Made by a program: the position numbers and the translations under genes. Below are positions 17,893-25,626 of a stretch of DNA of 64,000 nt, piece after piece (position 1 is the stretch's first letter; every line of letters starts with the position of its first letter). Source of the DNA: Mycobacterium branderi (GTDB lineage Bacteria > Actinomycetota > Actinomycetes > Mycobacteriales > Mycobacteriaceae); assembly GCF_010728725.1 (NCBI RefSeq), contig NZ_AP022606.1, positions 2,790,001 through 2,854,000 of the forward strand, given 5' to 3'. The notes under the pieces are model-generated. The model ran no database searches. It worked only from the letters and a program-made list of their open reading frames with translations, and was not told the DNA's origin.

Positions 17893-19524
17893 ATGGACGC
17901 GATCACTGATGTTCCGCTGCCCGTCAACGAACCGGTTCACGACTACGCGCCGCGTTCACCGGAACGCGGTCGGCTGCTTACAGCGCTGAGCTCGCTTGCC
18001 GACAACCCGATCGACCTGCCGCATGTGATCGCCGGCGAGCATCGGATGGGCGGCGGCGAGCGGATCGACGTCGTGCAACCACACCGCCATGCCGCCCGGC
18101 TGGGCACGTTGACCAACGCGACGCACGCCGACGCCGCGGCGGCCGTCGAGGCCGCGATGGCCGCGCGGTTGGATTGGGCCGCAATGCCGTTCGACGAGCG
18201 CGCTGCGATCTTCTTGCGGGCCGCAGACCTGCTGGCCGGGCCGTGGCGGGAAAAGATCGCGGCCGCAACCATGCTCGGCCAATCCAAGACCGCCTACCAG
18301 GCCGAGATCGACGCGCCCTGCGAGCTGATCGACTTCTGGCGGTTCAACGTCGCGTTTGCCCGCCGGATCCTGGCGCAACAGCCTCTGAGCGGGCCCGGCG
18401 AATGGAACCGCACCGACTACCGGCCGCTGGACGGATTCGCCTACGCGATCACGCCGTTCAACTTCTCCTCGATCGCCGGGAACCTGCCCACCGCTCCGGC
18501 GTTGATGGGCAACACCGTGGTGTGGAAGCCGTCGATCACTCAGACTCTGGCGGCCTATCTGACCATGCAGCTGCTCGAGGCCGCCGGGTTGCCGCCGGGG
18601 GTGGTCAACCTGGTCACCGGCGACGGCTACGCGGTTTCCGATGTGGCGCTGGCGGATTCGCGGCTGGCCGGTATCCACTTCACCGGGTCGACGGCCACCT
18701 TCCAACGGCTGTGGCGCGAGGTCGGCGCCAACATCGACCGTTACGTCGGCTATCCGAGGCTGGTAGGCGAGACCGGTGGTAAGGACTTCGTGGTGGCGCA
18801 CGCGTCGGCGCAGCCGGATGTGCTGCGCACCGCGTTGATCCGCGGCGCGTTCGACTACCAGGGCCAGAAGTGCTCGGCGGCATCGCGGGCGTTCATTGCG
18901 CATTCGGTGTGGCAAAAGATGGGCGACGACTTCCTGGCCGCCACAGCCCAATTGCGCTACGGCGACATCACCGACTTCACCAATTTCGGCGGGGCACTGA
19001 TCGACAGTCGGGCGTTCACGAAGAATGTGGACGCCATCGAGCGGGCCAAGGGTGCGGCCGGTGTCACCATTGCCGTCGGCGGCGAATACGACGACAGCGA
19101 AGGCTATTTCGTGCGCCCGACGGTGCTGTTGTCCGACGACCCGACCGACGAAGCGTTCGCCACCGAGTACTTCGGCCCGCTGTTGTCGGTGCACGTCTAC
19201 CCTGACGACGCCTACGAGCGGATCCTCGACGTGGTCGACACCGGATCGCGTTACGCCCTGACCGGGGCGGTGATCGCCGATGACCGCGACGCGGTGCTGA
19301 CCGCGCAGAACCGGTTGCGATTCGCCGCCGGCAACTTCTATGTCAACGACAAGCCGACGGGAGCGGTGGTGGGACGTCAGCCGTTCGGTGGTTCGCGGGG
19401 CTCGGGCACCAACGACAAGGCGGGTTCGTCGTTGAATCTGCTGCGCTGGACGTCGGCGCGCACGATCAAGGAGACGTTCGTGCCGGCCACCGAGCACCTG
19501 TACCCGCACATGGCGGCGGACTGA
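17893..19524 (+). CDS. pruA: Delta-1-pyrroline-5-carboxylate dehydrogenase
   Basis: A 543-residue aldehyde dehydrogenase of the P5C dehydrogenase class (also called rocA). The catalytic Cys lies in GQKCSAASR and the general-base Glu in GETGGKDFV; TPFNFSSIAGNLP is the family's substrate/cofactor block. It oxidises glutamate semialdehyde, in equilibrium with P5C, to glutamate with NAD+, the second step of proline breakdown. It is followed by pruB after a duplicated repeat and preceded by the divergent activator pruC. Confidence 0.95.
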   Translation: MDAITDVPLPVNEPVHDYAPRSPERGRLLTALSSLADNPIDLPHVIAGEHRMGGGERIDVVQPHRHAARLGTLTNATHADAAAAVEAAMAARLDWAAMPFDERAAIFLRAADLLAGPWREKIAAATMLGQSKTAYQAEIDAPCELIDFWRFNVAFARRILAQQPLSGPGEWNRTDYRPLDGFAYAITPFNFSSIAGNLPTAPALMGNTVVWKPSITQTLAAYLTMQLLEAAGLPPGVVNLVTGDGYAVSDVALADSRLAGIHFTGSTATFQRLWREVGANIDRYVGYPRLVGETGGKDFVVAHASAQPDVLRTALIRGAFDYQGQKCSAASRAFIAHSVWQKMGDDFLAATAQLRYGDITDFTNFGGALIDSRAFTKNVDAIERAKGAAGVTIAVGGEYDDSEGYFVRPTVLLSDDPTDEAFATEYFGPLLSVHVYPDDAYERILDVVDTGSRYALTGAVIADDRDAVLTAQNRLRFAAGNFYVNDKPTGAVVGRQPFGGSRGSGTNDKAGSSLNLLRWTSARTIKETFVPATEHLYPHMAAD

Positions 19525-19527
19525 TGG

Positions 19528-19633
19528 CCGGGCGATCACAAGCGCGGCGAAGCCGGGCGCAGTGGGTCGCCCGCAAATGATGTCCGGGCGATCACAAGCG
19601 CGGCGAAGCCGGGCGCAGTGGGTCGCCCGCAAA
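19528..19633. repeat. Two tandem copies of a 50-bp GC-rich repeat
   Basis: Copy 1 is 19528-19577 and copy 2 is 19584-19633, identical and separated by 6 bp (period 56). Each unit starts near CCGGGCGATCACAAGCG and ends near GGGTCGCCCGC, so its ends form GGGCGA/TCGCCC inverted arms. The array spans the pruA/pruB junction and encodes the apparent N-terminus of PruB. A diverged copy lies at 6336-6373. Confidence 0.85.
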
Positions 19634-20587
19634 CCCCGCATTTTCGCCAGGACGGTGCGTCCGGCGGTCCTGGCGGCGAGCCGCTCGCACCGGTTGCGGC
19701 GCGCCGCGGAGCGGTTACCGGTAACCAGCAAGGTGGTGCACCGGTTCGTGCCGGGGGAGACGCTCGACTGTGTGCTGGACAGTGTTGCGGCGCTGCGGGA
19801 TTCGGGACGCTTTGTCAGCGTCGACCACCTGGGTGAGGACGTCGCCGACGTCGACGCCGCCACCGCGAGCATGCAGGCCTACCTCGACCTGCTGGATGCG
19901 CTGGGCGGGCGGCCCGACGCGGTGCACGACGGGGCCCGTCCGCTGGAGGTGTCGGTCAAGCTTTCGGCGCTGGGCCAGGCGTTGGAACGCGACGGCGAGA
20001 AGATTGCGCGCGAGAATGTCCACACCATCTGTGCGCGCGCCCAGCGGGTCGGCGCCTGGGTGACCGTGGATGCCGAAGACCACACCACCACCGATTCCAC
20101 CTTGTCCATCGTTTCCGATCTGCAGGACGAATTCCCTTGGCTGGGCGTGGTTTTGCAGGCCTATTTGCGACGCACGCTCGGCGACTGCCGCGACTTCGCC
20201 TCCGCTCGGGTGCGGTTGTGCAAAGGCGCCTACGACGAGCCGGCGTCGGTGGCCTACCGGGATGGCGCCGCCGTCACCGCCTCGTACTTGGACTGCCTTC
20301 GGGTGCTGATGGCGGGATCGGGATACCCGATGGTGGCCTCGCACGACCCGGTGATCGCCGACGCGGCGGCGGTGGCAGCCCGCGAAAGTGGCCGGGGGGC
20401 TGCCGATTTCGAATACCAGATGTTGTACGGCATTCGCGACGGCGAGCAGCGGCGGCTGGTTGGCGACGGCTACCAGGTGCGGGTGTATGTGCCGTTCGGT
20501 ACCCAGTGGTACGGGTATTTCATGCGACGTCTGGCCGAGCGGCCGGCCAATCTGGGGTTCTTCCTGCGGGCGCTGAGGCAGCGCTGA
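19577..20587 (+). CDS. pruB: Proline dehydrogenase
   Basis: FAD-dependent proline dehydrogenase catalysing proline to P5C, the first step of the pathway. The TIM-barrel motifs are visible: VSVKLSALGQ, VDAEDHTTTDSTL, LQAYLRRT, VRLCKGAYDEP, ASHDP and YQMLYGIRDGEQ. The ATG at 19577 gives about 336 residues; an ATG follows immediately and a GTG at 19562 is possible. Homology to typical PruB seems to begin only around RIFARTVRPA; the preceding 18 or so residues are encoded by the second repeat copy, so the native start was probably displaced by the repeat. It is co-transcribed with pruA. Confidence 0.9.
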   Translation: MMSGRSQARRSRAQWVARKPRIFARTVRPAVLAASRSHRLRRAAERLPVTSKVVHRFVPGETLDCVLDSVAALRDSGRFVSVDHLGEDVADVDAATASMQAYLDLLDALGGRPDAVHDGARPLEVSVKLSALGQALERDGEKIARENVHTICARAQRVGAWVTVDAEDHTTTDSTLSIVSDLQDEFPWLGVVLQAYLRRTLGDCRDFASARVRLCKGAYDEPASVAYRDGAAVTASYLDCLRVLMAGSGYPMVASHDPVIADAAAVAARESGRGAADFEYQMLYGIRDGEQRRLVGDGYQVRVYVPFGTQWYGYFMRRLAERPANLGFFLRALRQR

Positions 20588-20596
20588 GAACCGTTG

Positions 20597-20833
20597 TCAG
20601 GACCGACGCGCCTTGCGCCACAACCGAAGTGGCAGCAATCCGATCGGCGGCGCCCGGTTGCCCAACTCGCCGGTGCGGTCAAACGCCGCGGCATACCGGC
20701 GCGCCTCCTCGGCGGTGCGGTATGCCTTGCTGCCGGCGTGTCCGCATCCGCGCTCGCATTCCCAGTGCAGCGTGCGGCCTTCGGCGCGAAATCGCGGTCG
20801 ATGCCCGACCAGCCGGCACACCCACGGCGTCAT
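20597..20833 (-). CDS. Small cysteine-containing protein, unknown function
   Basis: 78 residues, beginning MTPWVCRLVGHRPRF and containing Cys and His residues (C6, H11, WECERGCGH) that could bind a metal. The rest is basic, ending LWRKARRS. Its ATG overlaps the stop of the MFS transporter gene by 4 bp, so it is translationally coupled to it. I do not recognise a characterised family. Confidence 0.65.
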   Translation of the reverse strand: MTPWVCRLVGHRPRFRAEGRTLHWECERGCGHAGSKAYRTAEEARRYAAAFDRTGELGNRAPPIGLLPLRLWRKARRS

Positions 20834-22281
20834 GCGGCATCCGCGGTAGTCAGCGGCATCGCGAGGTCCTCCAGTTTCTGGCCCTCGGCCTTGACGCCCA
20901 AGATCAGCTCGACCACGCCGCCGATCGCCATGACGGCCGCACCGATCAGAAATGACAGGGCGGCCTGATGCCGGTCCCCGGATTCGATCAGGTCGCCGAA
21001 CAGCAGGGGGCCGGTGATTCCGCCGATCGCGGTGCCTACCGCATAGAAGAAGGCGATGGCCAACGCCCGGGTCTCCATCGGGAATATCTCGCTGACCGTC
21101 AGGTATGCCGCGCTGGCGCCGGAACCGGCCAAAAAGAAGCACAGCATGAGCACGGCGAGAAACGTCCAGACGCCGCCGAATTGGCTCACGAAGATGCCCG
21201 CCAGTACCACCGCCAGCGCGGCGGAGCCGAGGTAAGTCAGCGAGATCATCGGTTTTCGCCCGACCGAGTCGAACAGCGGCCCGAGTAGCACCGGCCCGGC
21301 GAAGTTGGACAGCGCCCACAGGATGAAAAACACTGGCACCATGCCGGAGGCCACCGAGTAGAACCCGCTCAACAGGGTGCCGAGGTTGAAGGTGACCCCG
21401 TTGTACATGAACGCTTGGCCGATGAACAGCGCAAGACCGAGGACCGCGCGGCCAGGATAGAGCGTGAAGGCCACCTTGGCGATCTCGGCGAGCGAGATGG
21501 TCTTGCGCTGCCGGATGGTCAGCGATCCCTCCGGTTCCGGCAGCGATTCCTGCATCTCGAGCTCGACCTCGTCCTCGATACCACGGACGATCTCCTCGGC
21601 CTCCTCTTCACGGCCGTGAATGAAAAGCCAGCGCGGGCTTTCGGGAACACTGCGGCGCACCACAAGCACCGCCAACCCGAAGACGGCGCCGATGCCGAAC
21701 GAGATTCGCCACCCTATGCCGATCGGGAAAATGGACGTGTTCAAGAAAAGCAGCGCGCCGGCCGCGCCCAGCGCCGATCCCAGCCAGAATGAACCGTTGA
21801 TCGCCAAGTCGACGCGGCCGCGGACCCGCGCGGGGATCAACTCGTCGATCGCCGAGTTGATCGCGGCGTATTCGCCGCCGATGCCGGCACCCGCGAAGAA
21901 CCGCGCAGTGAAGAAGTACCAGGGTGCGAAGGAGAATGCCGTCGCCGCGGTGGCCGCCAGGTAGATCACCAGGGTGGTGACGAACAGCTTCTTACGACCG
22001 AAGCGGTCGGTGAGCTGACCGAAGAACAGCGCACCGCTGCAAGCACCGGCAATGTAAAACGCTGCGGCGACGCCGATTTGCGCGATGCTGATCTTGATGC
22101 CGCTGCCAGGCTCGGTGAGTCGGGCCGCGACGTTGCCCACCATGGTGACCTCGAGGCCGTCCAGAATCCAGACGCCGCCCAATCCGACAACCACCCGCCA
22201 GTGGAACCGCGACCAGGGCAGGCGATCCAGCCGGGCGGGGACCTGTGTGGTGATCGTGCCCGTCTGTACGCCTTCGCTCAT
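20830..22281 (-). CDS. MFS transporter, sugar/metabolite:proton symporter type
   Basis: About 483 residues from the ATG at 22281, which has a GGGAGG ribosome site; a distal start 42 bp upstream lacks one. There are twelve predicted membrane helices with the MFS loop-2 signature GQLTDRFGRKK and the sister loop DSVGRKP, plus PESPRWL at the end of helix 6, characteristic of the sugar-porter/metabolite-H+ subfamilies. The cytoplasmic loop around residues 230-270 is strongly acidic. The substrate is unknown. The downstream 78-residue gene overlaps by 4 bp. Confidence 0.85.
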   Translation of the reverse strand: MSEGVQTGTITTQVPARLDRLPWSRFHWRVVVGLGGVWILDGLEVTMVGNVAARLTEPGSGIKISIAQIGVAAAFYIAGACSGALFFGQLTDRFGRKKLFVTTLVIYLAATAATAFSFAPWYFFTARFFAGAGIGGEYAAINSAIDELIPARVRGRVDLAINGSFWLGSALGAAGALLFLNTSIFPIGIGWRISFGIGAVFGLAVLVVRRSVPESPRWLFIHGREEEAEEIVRGIEDEVELEMQESLPEPEGSLTIRQRKTISLAEIAKVAFTLYPGRAVLGLALFIGQAFMYNGVTFNLGTLLSGFYSVASGMVPVFFILWALSNFAGPVLLGPLFDSVGRKPMISLTYLGSAALAVVLAGIFVSQFGGVWTFLAVLMLCFFLAGSGASAAYLTVSEIFPMETRALAIAFFYAVGTAIGGITGPLLFGDLIESGDRHQAALSFLIGAAVMAIGGVVELILGVKAEGQKLEDLAMPLTTADAA

Positions 22282-22329
22282 TGCAGCCCTCCCGGTCGGT
22301 GTGCGGCACATACCCGAAACCATCGTGTT

Positions 22330-22704
22330 CTATCCGGACTCGGCGAGAGAAGGCACTCCGGTGTCGCGGCACACAGCGATCAGCCGCTTGTCGCGGGTCC
22401 ACAGCCGCGCCCCGCCGACGAGCGACACCGACCCGAGGAGGTGAGCGTCCACCGCGCTCAGGCCACGCCCGAAGAGCCTGCGGCGGTCGACGAGCGTCAT
22501 CACCTCGGCGTGCGTGAGAACGGGAAATCGATGCAAACTGCCGAGTAGTTCAATGACTATGGCGCGCTGTTTGATCGATCCAAGCGCCAATTCGTCGATC
22601 ACGTATGGGTGACATCCGACTTCGTCTGCATTCAGGAGAGCGACCAATCGGGGGTCCGTGTGGTGGAGATGATCGATCCACACCGAGGTGTCGACGAGGA
22701 TCAC
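22330..22704 (-). CDS. vapC: VapC-type PIN-domain ribonuclease toxin
   Basis: A 124-residue PIN protein. The acidic active-site positions are visible: VDTSVWIDH at the N-terminus, VIDELALG in the middle, and SAVDAHLL plus WTRDKRL near the end. It is expected to cleave RNA when freed from VapB. The GTG start at 22704 overlaps the end of vapB by 4 bp, the normal toxin-antitoxin coupling. The frame stays open far upstream of this start, but that extension reads antisense through other genes. Confidence 0.88.
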   Translation of the reverse strand: MILVDTSVWIDHLHHTDPRLVALLNADEVGCHPYVIDELALGSIKQRAIVIELLGSLHRFPVLTHAEVMTLVDRRRLFGRGLSAVDAHLLGSVSLVGGARLWTRDKRLIAVCRDTGVPSLAESG

Positions 22705-22898
22705 CCGGCGGAGCCCCGTCGCCGGGGCGCCGCAGCGGCCTCCTTCTCCGACCCTCCGAGAGCGGCCAGTCGACGGGCGCTTTCGACACGTATCAGGGTC
22801 GTCAACCCGTTGCGCAGCAGCACCGACTTCTCGGTGATTCCCGTCAGCTCGCTCGCGCGGGCCAAGAGTTCGTCGTCGATCGTCACCGTCGTCCTCAT
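22701..22898 (-). CDS. vapB: VapB-type antitoxin
   Basis: 65 residues from the ATG at 22898, which has a GGAG ribosome site; an ATG at 22913 is the alternative. The N-terminus MRTTVTIDDELLARASEL is a ribbon-helix-helix type DNA-binding and dimerisation segment, and the C-terminal tail is charged and flexible, as expected for toxin neutralisation. It overlaps vapC by 4 bp. An inverted repeat just upstream is the likely operator for autoregulation by the VapBC complex. Confidence 0.85.
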   Translation of the reverse strand: MRTTVTIDDELLARASELTGITEKSVLLRNGLTTLIRVESARRLAALGGSEKEAAAAPRRRGSAG

Positions 22899-22920
22899 CG
22901 GGGCTCCTCGCATCTAAATC

Positions 22921-22936
22921 AGCATCATTTGATGCT
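22921..22936. promoter_or_regulatory. Inverted repeat upstream of vapBC
   Basis: AGCATC-ATTT-GATGCT lies about 20 bp upstream of the vapB start in an AT-rich patch. It is probably the vapBC promoter/operator. Confidence 0.55.
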
Positions 22937-23022
22937 ACTAATGATGTCAGCTGCGAGCCGTCCTGCCAATACTCGCGGCGAACACCCGCGCATCGCGCCC
23001 GACTGATGGCAGGCTGGCAGTT

Positions 23023-23856
23023 ATGTCGGAGCAGATCTTCGAACCCGCCGAGAGGCGACCAGGCGCCCCACCGTTGTCGCTGTCGCTGACCGATCCGGCG
23101 CGTGCGGCGGTCGAGTTCGGGCTGCTGCTCGGGTCGCTGCCGCTGCGGCGCGCCCTGCCGGTCGGCGACGGCCATCCGGTTCTGGTGCTGCCCGGCCTGC
23201 TGGCCGGCGACGGGTCGACGCTGGCGTTGCGCCGTATCCTGCGCGGCCTGGGATACCGGGTACACGGCTGGCGGCTGGGCCGCAACATCGGTCCGACGGC
23301 CCAGGCCGTCGCGGGCATGGGCGAGCGCCTGCACGACTTGCACACCCGATACGGCACGCCAGTCAGCGTGATCGGCTGGAGCCTCGGCGGCATCTACGCG
23401 CGGGCCATGGCGCGGCGCCGGCCGTCGTCGGTACGCCAGGTGATCACCCTCGGCAGCCCCTTCCGTCTCACCGACCAAAACCAAAGTCGTGCCAGCGCGG
23501 CGTTCAACCGCTTCTCTCATTTGCACGTCGAGCGGGCTGCCGCGCCGCTCGACCTGGAAACCGAGCCCCTGCCGGTCCCCGCGACGTCGATCTACTCCAG
23601 ATACGACGGTGTGGTCGCCTGGCAGGCGTGTCTGGATCTGCGCTCGCCGCGCGCGGAAAACATCTCCGTGATCGGCAGCCACTTCGGCTACGGCCACAAC
23701 CCCGCCGTGGTGTGGGCTGTCGCGGACCGACTGGCGCAGCCGCGCGGCGAGTGGGCCCCGTTCCGGCCACCGGCTGCCCTGCGGCCACTGTTCCCAAGGC
23801 CCGACTGGCCGGCCGAGCGGTCCGGGCCGGACGGTTCGCGGGTGAATTTTGCGTAG
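23023..23856 (+). CDS. Alpha/beta hydrolase, lipase-like
   Basis: 277 residues. The Ser nucleophile sits in GWSLGGIYARAMA, preceded by VLVLPGLLAGDG in the position of the oxyanion strand. The catalytic His is likely in GSHFGYGHNP and the Asp in SRYDGVV. No signal peptide is apparent. It resembles uncharacterised mycobacterial hydrolases. It is transcribed alone, divergent from vapBC and convergent with the TetR gene at 23976. The substrate is unknown. Confidence 0.8.
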   Translation: MSEQIFEPAERRPGAPPLSLSLTDPARAAVEFGLLLGSLPLRRALPVGDGHPVLVLPGLLAGDGSTLALRRILRGLGYRVHGWRLGRNIGPTAQAVAGMGERLHDLHTRYGTPVSVIGWSLGGIYARAMARRRPSSVRQVITLGSPFRLTDQNQSRASAAFNRFSHLHVERAAAPLDLETEPLPVPATSIYSRYDGVVAWQACLDLRSPRAENISVIGSHFGYGHNPAVVWAVADRLAQPRGEWAPFRPPAALRPLFPRPDWPAERSGPDGSRVNFA

Positions 23857-23975
23857 AACGCTCAACGGTTCGCGCTGAACCCCAGCCGGCACCTAACGGC
23901 AAGTTGTCAAGGCCTGTGGATCGGGTGTTTGGCCACCCGAAGCGGGCATGTTGACATGAGCCTTCGGGAACCGCG

Positions 23976-24575
23976 TCAGCCGTTGTAGCGCAGGCCTTCG
24001 AGCAGGCGGCGCACGGCTGCGCCGATGTCTTGGCGGGCGCGTAGCGGATTTTCCGCTCCGGCTATCGCCGCCACCGCCTGGTTGCTGAGCCCCATGAGGA
24101 GTAGCGCGAGGGGCGCCACGGGCTGGGGCGCGAGCACACCGTGTTCGAGGAGGAGAACCAGGCCGGCCTGAATGTTTGCGATGGTGTAGCGGGCGTTGCG
24201 CTCCTGCCACTTTCGCCATCCGAGTACGGCGGGGGCGTCCACAACGCGGATGCGCTGAAGCGGCTCATCGACGGCGGTGTCGAGGACCGCCTCCCATCCG
24301 GCCACGAACACCGACCATGGATCCTCGCCTCGCTCGATGGCCGCACTCGCCGCGGCACGGACCTGCGAACTGACCCTTTGCTCTGCGCGGTCGAAGACCT
24401 CTTCAAAAAGCGCCGATTTGTCGGCGAAGTGGTGGTAGAGCGAGCCACGGGTCACGCCGCTGCGGCGGACGATCTCCTCGGTACCGGTTTGGTGGTACCC
24501 GCGCTCACCGAACAACTCGGTCGCCACCGCGATGAGCCGTTCGCGCGCGTTCAGGGTTTCCTTGACTGCGGCCAT
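23976..24575 (-). CDS. TetR-family regulator
   Basis: A 199-residue TetR protein with helix-turn-helix GERGYHQTGTEEIVRRSG and LYHHFADKSALFEEVFD. It is divergent from the alpha/beta hydrolase at 24620 with a 44-bp intergenic gap carrying two dyads, one of which overlaps its own start codon. It therefore most likely represses itself and the hydrolase. The hydrolase substrate or product is the natural guess for its inducer. Confidence 0.9.
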   Translation of the reverse strand: MAAVKETLNARERLIAVATELFGERGYHQTGTEEIVRRSGVTRGSLYHHFADKSALFEEVFDRAEQRVSSQVRAAASAAIERGEDPWSVFVAGWEAVLDTAVDEPLQRIRVVDAPAVLGWRKWQERNARYTIANIQAGLVLLLEHGVLAPQPVAPLALLLMGLSNQAVAAIAGAENPLRARQDIGAAVRRLLEGLRYNG

Positions 24576-24609
24576 ACAGTCTGTATGGTATCAACATACT
24601 GCCTGTATG
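24572..24609. promoter_or_regulatory. Double TetR operator between divergent genes
   Basis: CCATACAGTCTGTATGG (24572-24588) is a perfect 17-bp palindrome about a central T, and CATACTGCCTGTATG (24595-24609) is a second related dyad. Both lie in the 44-bp gap between the TetR gene and the hydrolase gene. Confidence 0.8.
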
Positions 24610-24619
24610 GAGGTGCGCC

Positions 24620-25450
24620 ATGACGGCCCACGCCACCAATTCCGATCTGGTGTCCACCTGCCTTGGGCCGCTGCACATTGGGCGCTTCGGTGCGGGCCCA
24701 CCGGCGGTGTTATGGCACAGCCTGTGGGTCGATTCGCGTAGCTGGGGTCCGCTGGTTGACGCGTTCGCCGCCCATCGTCAGGTGGTGACGATTGACGGAC
24801 CCGGATATGGCCTCAGCAGTCCGATTCGCCGTGACTTCACTCTCGAGGACTGCGTGCAAGCTGCCTGCGAGGTGCTCGATGCACTCGGTGTCACCGAGCC
24901 GGTGGATTGGGTGGGCAATGCGTGGGGCGGGCATGTCGGGATCACGCTGGCGGCTACCCGGCCACACCGGTTGCGCAGCCTAGTGACGATCGCCGCACCG
25001 GTCACTCCGGTCGGTCGGACCCAACGCTGGACGCAAACGTATCCACTCGCGTTGCTTTACCGACTACTGGGCCCGAACCGCTTGCTCACCAAGGTGCTGT
25101 TCGACGTGCTACTCGGTTCCGATGCGATTGCGGCACAGCCTGATCGGGCTGCGGAGATGATGGCTGCCTTCCGGGCGGCCGACCGCGAATCGATATGGCG
25201 CACCATCCGATTCATGCACAGTTGGCGCCCGCTCACCGACAAGCTCCGAGCCGTCACCGTTCCGACCGTGCTGATCACCGGCGACCTCGGCGGCCAGCAC
25301 TGGCGACCAGCTGACGCCCAGGCCGCTGCCGCGACGATGCCGACCGCGCGAGCAGTGGCCGTCACCGGCTCGGGACACGTCGGCCCGCTGCTGGTCGACG
25401 TCGACCAAATCGCCAGTACTGTCATCGATTTCTGGAATTCGATCCCATAG
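24620..25450 (+). CDS. Alpha/beta hydrolase controlled by the divergent TetR
   Basis: 276 residues. The hydrolase core shows LWHSLWVDSRSWGPL (oxyanion region), a nucleophile elbow in which the usual Gly-x-Ser-x-Gly is replaced by GNAWGG, a likely acid in ITGDLGG, and His in GSGHVGP. The Asn-Ala-Trp elbow lacks an evident Ser or Asp nucleophile, so the enzyme may use a non-hydrolytic chemistry (hydroxynitrile lyase- or dioxygenase-like) or be inactive; this needs structural comparison. ATG at 24620. Confidence 0.78.
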   Translation: MTAHATNSDLVSTCLGPLHIGRFGAGPPAVLWHSLWVDSRSWGPLVDAFAAHRQVVTIDGPGYGLSSPIRRDFTLEDCVQAACEVLDALGVTEPVDWVGNAWGGHVGITLAATRPHRLRSLVTIAAPVTPVGRTQRWTQTYPLALLYRLLGPNRLLTKVLFDVLLGSDAIAAQPDRAAEMMAAFRAADRESIWRTIRFMHSWRPLTDKLRAVTVPTVLITGDLGGQHWRPADAQAAAATMPTARAVAVTGSGHVGPLLVDVDQIASTVIDFWNSIP

Positions 25451-25545
25451 CGCCCGGGATAACTGTCCGGTCCCGACTGGCTCTTGCCTCCAGCGAGAGC
25501 TTCTGATCGTTACTCGCGGGGGCAACACGGTAAGTCAACGCACAA

Positions 25546-25564
25546 TCGGGACCTTTGGCCCTGC
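25546..25564. promoter_or_regulatory. DosR box upstream of tgs1
   Basis: Core GGGACCTTTGGCCC (25548-25561), a close match to the DosR palindrome, 63 bp before the tgs1 GTG. Confidence 0.85.
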
Positions 25565-25626
25565 TGGCATGGTCGATCCGTCAGATGCTGGTACTAGCAG
25601 TTACGCATAACCCGGGAGGTCGAGCC

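Noticed and set aside
22705-23892. Upstream in-frame extension of vapC to a 520-codon frame
   Set aside because: Reads antisense through vapB in another frame and the hydrolase; the GTG at 22704 starts the PIN fold.
25555-25626. Longer N-terminus for tgs1
   Set aside because: Would put the DosR box at the start codon; the Tgs1 N-terminal signature begins at the GTG 25627.
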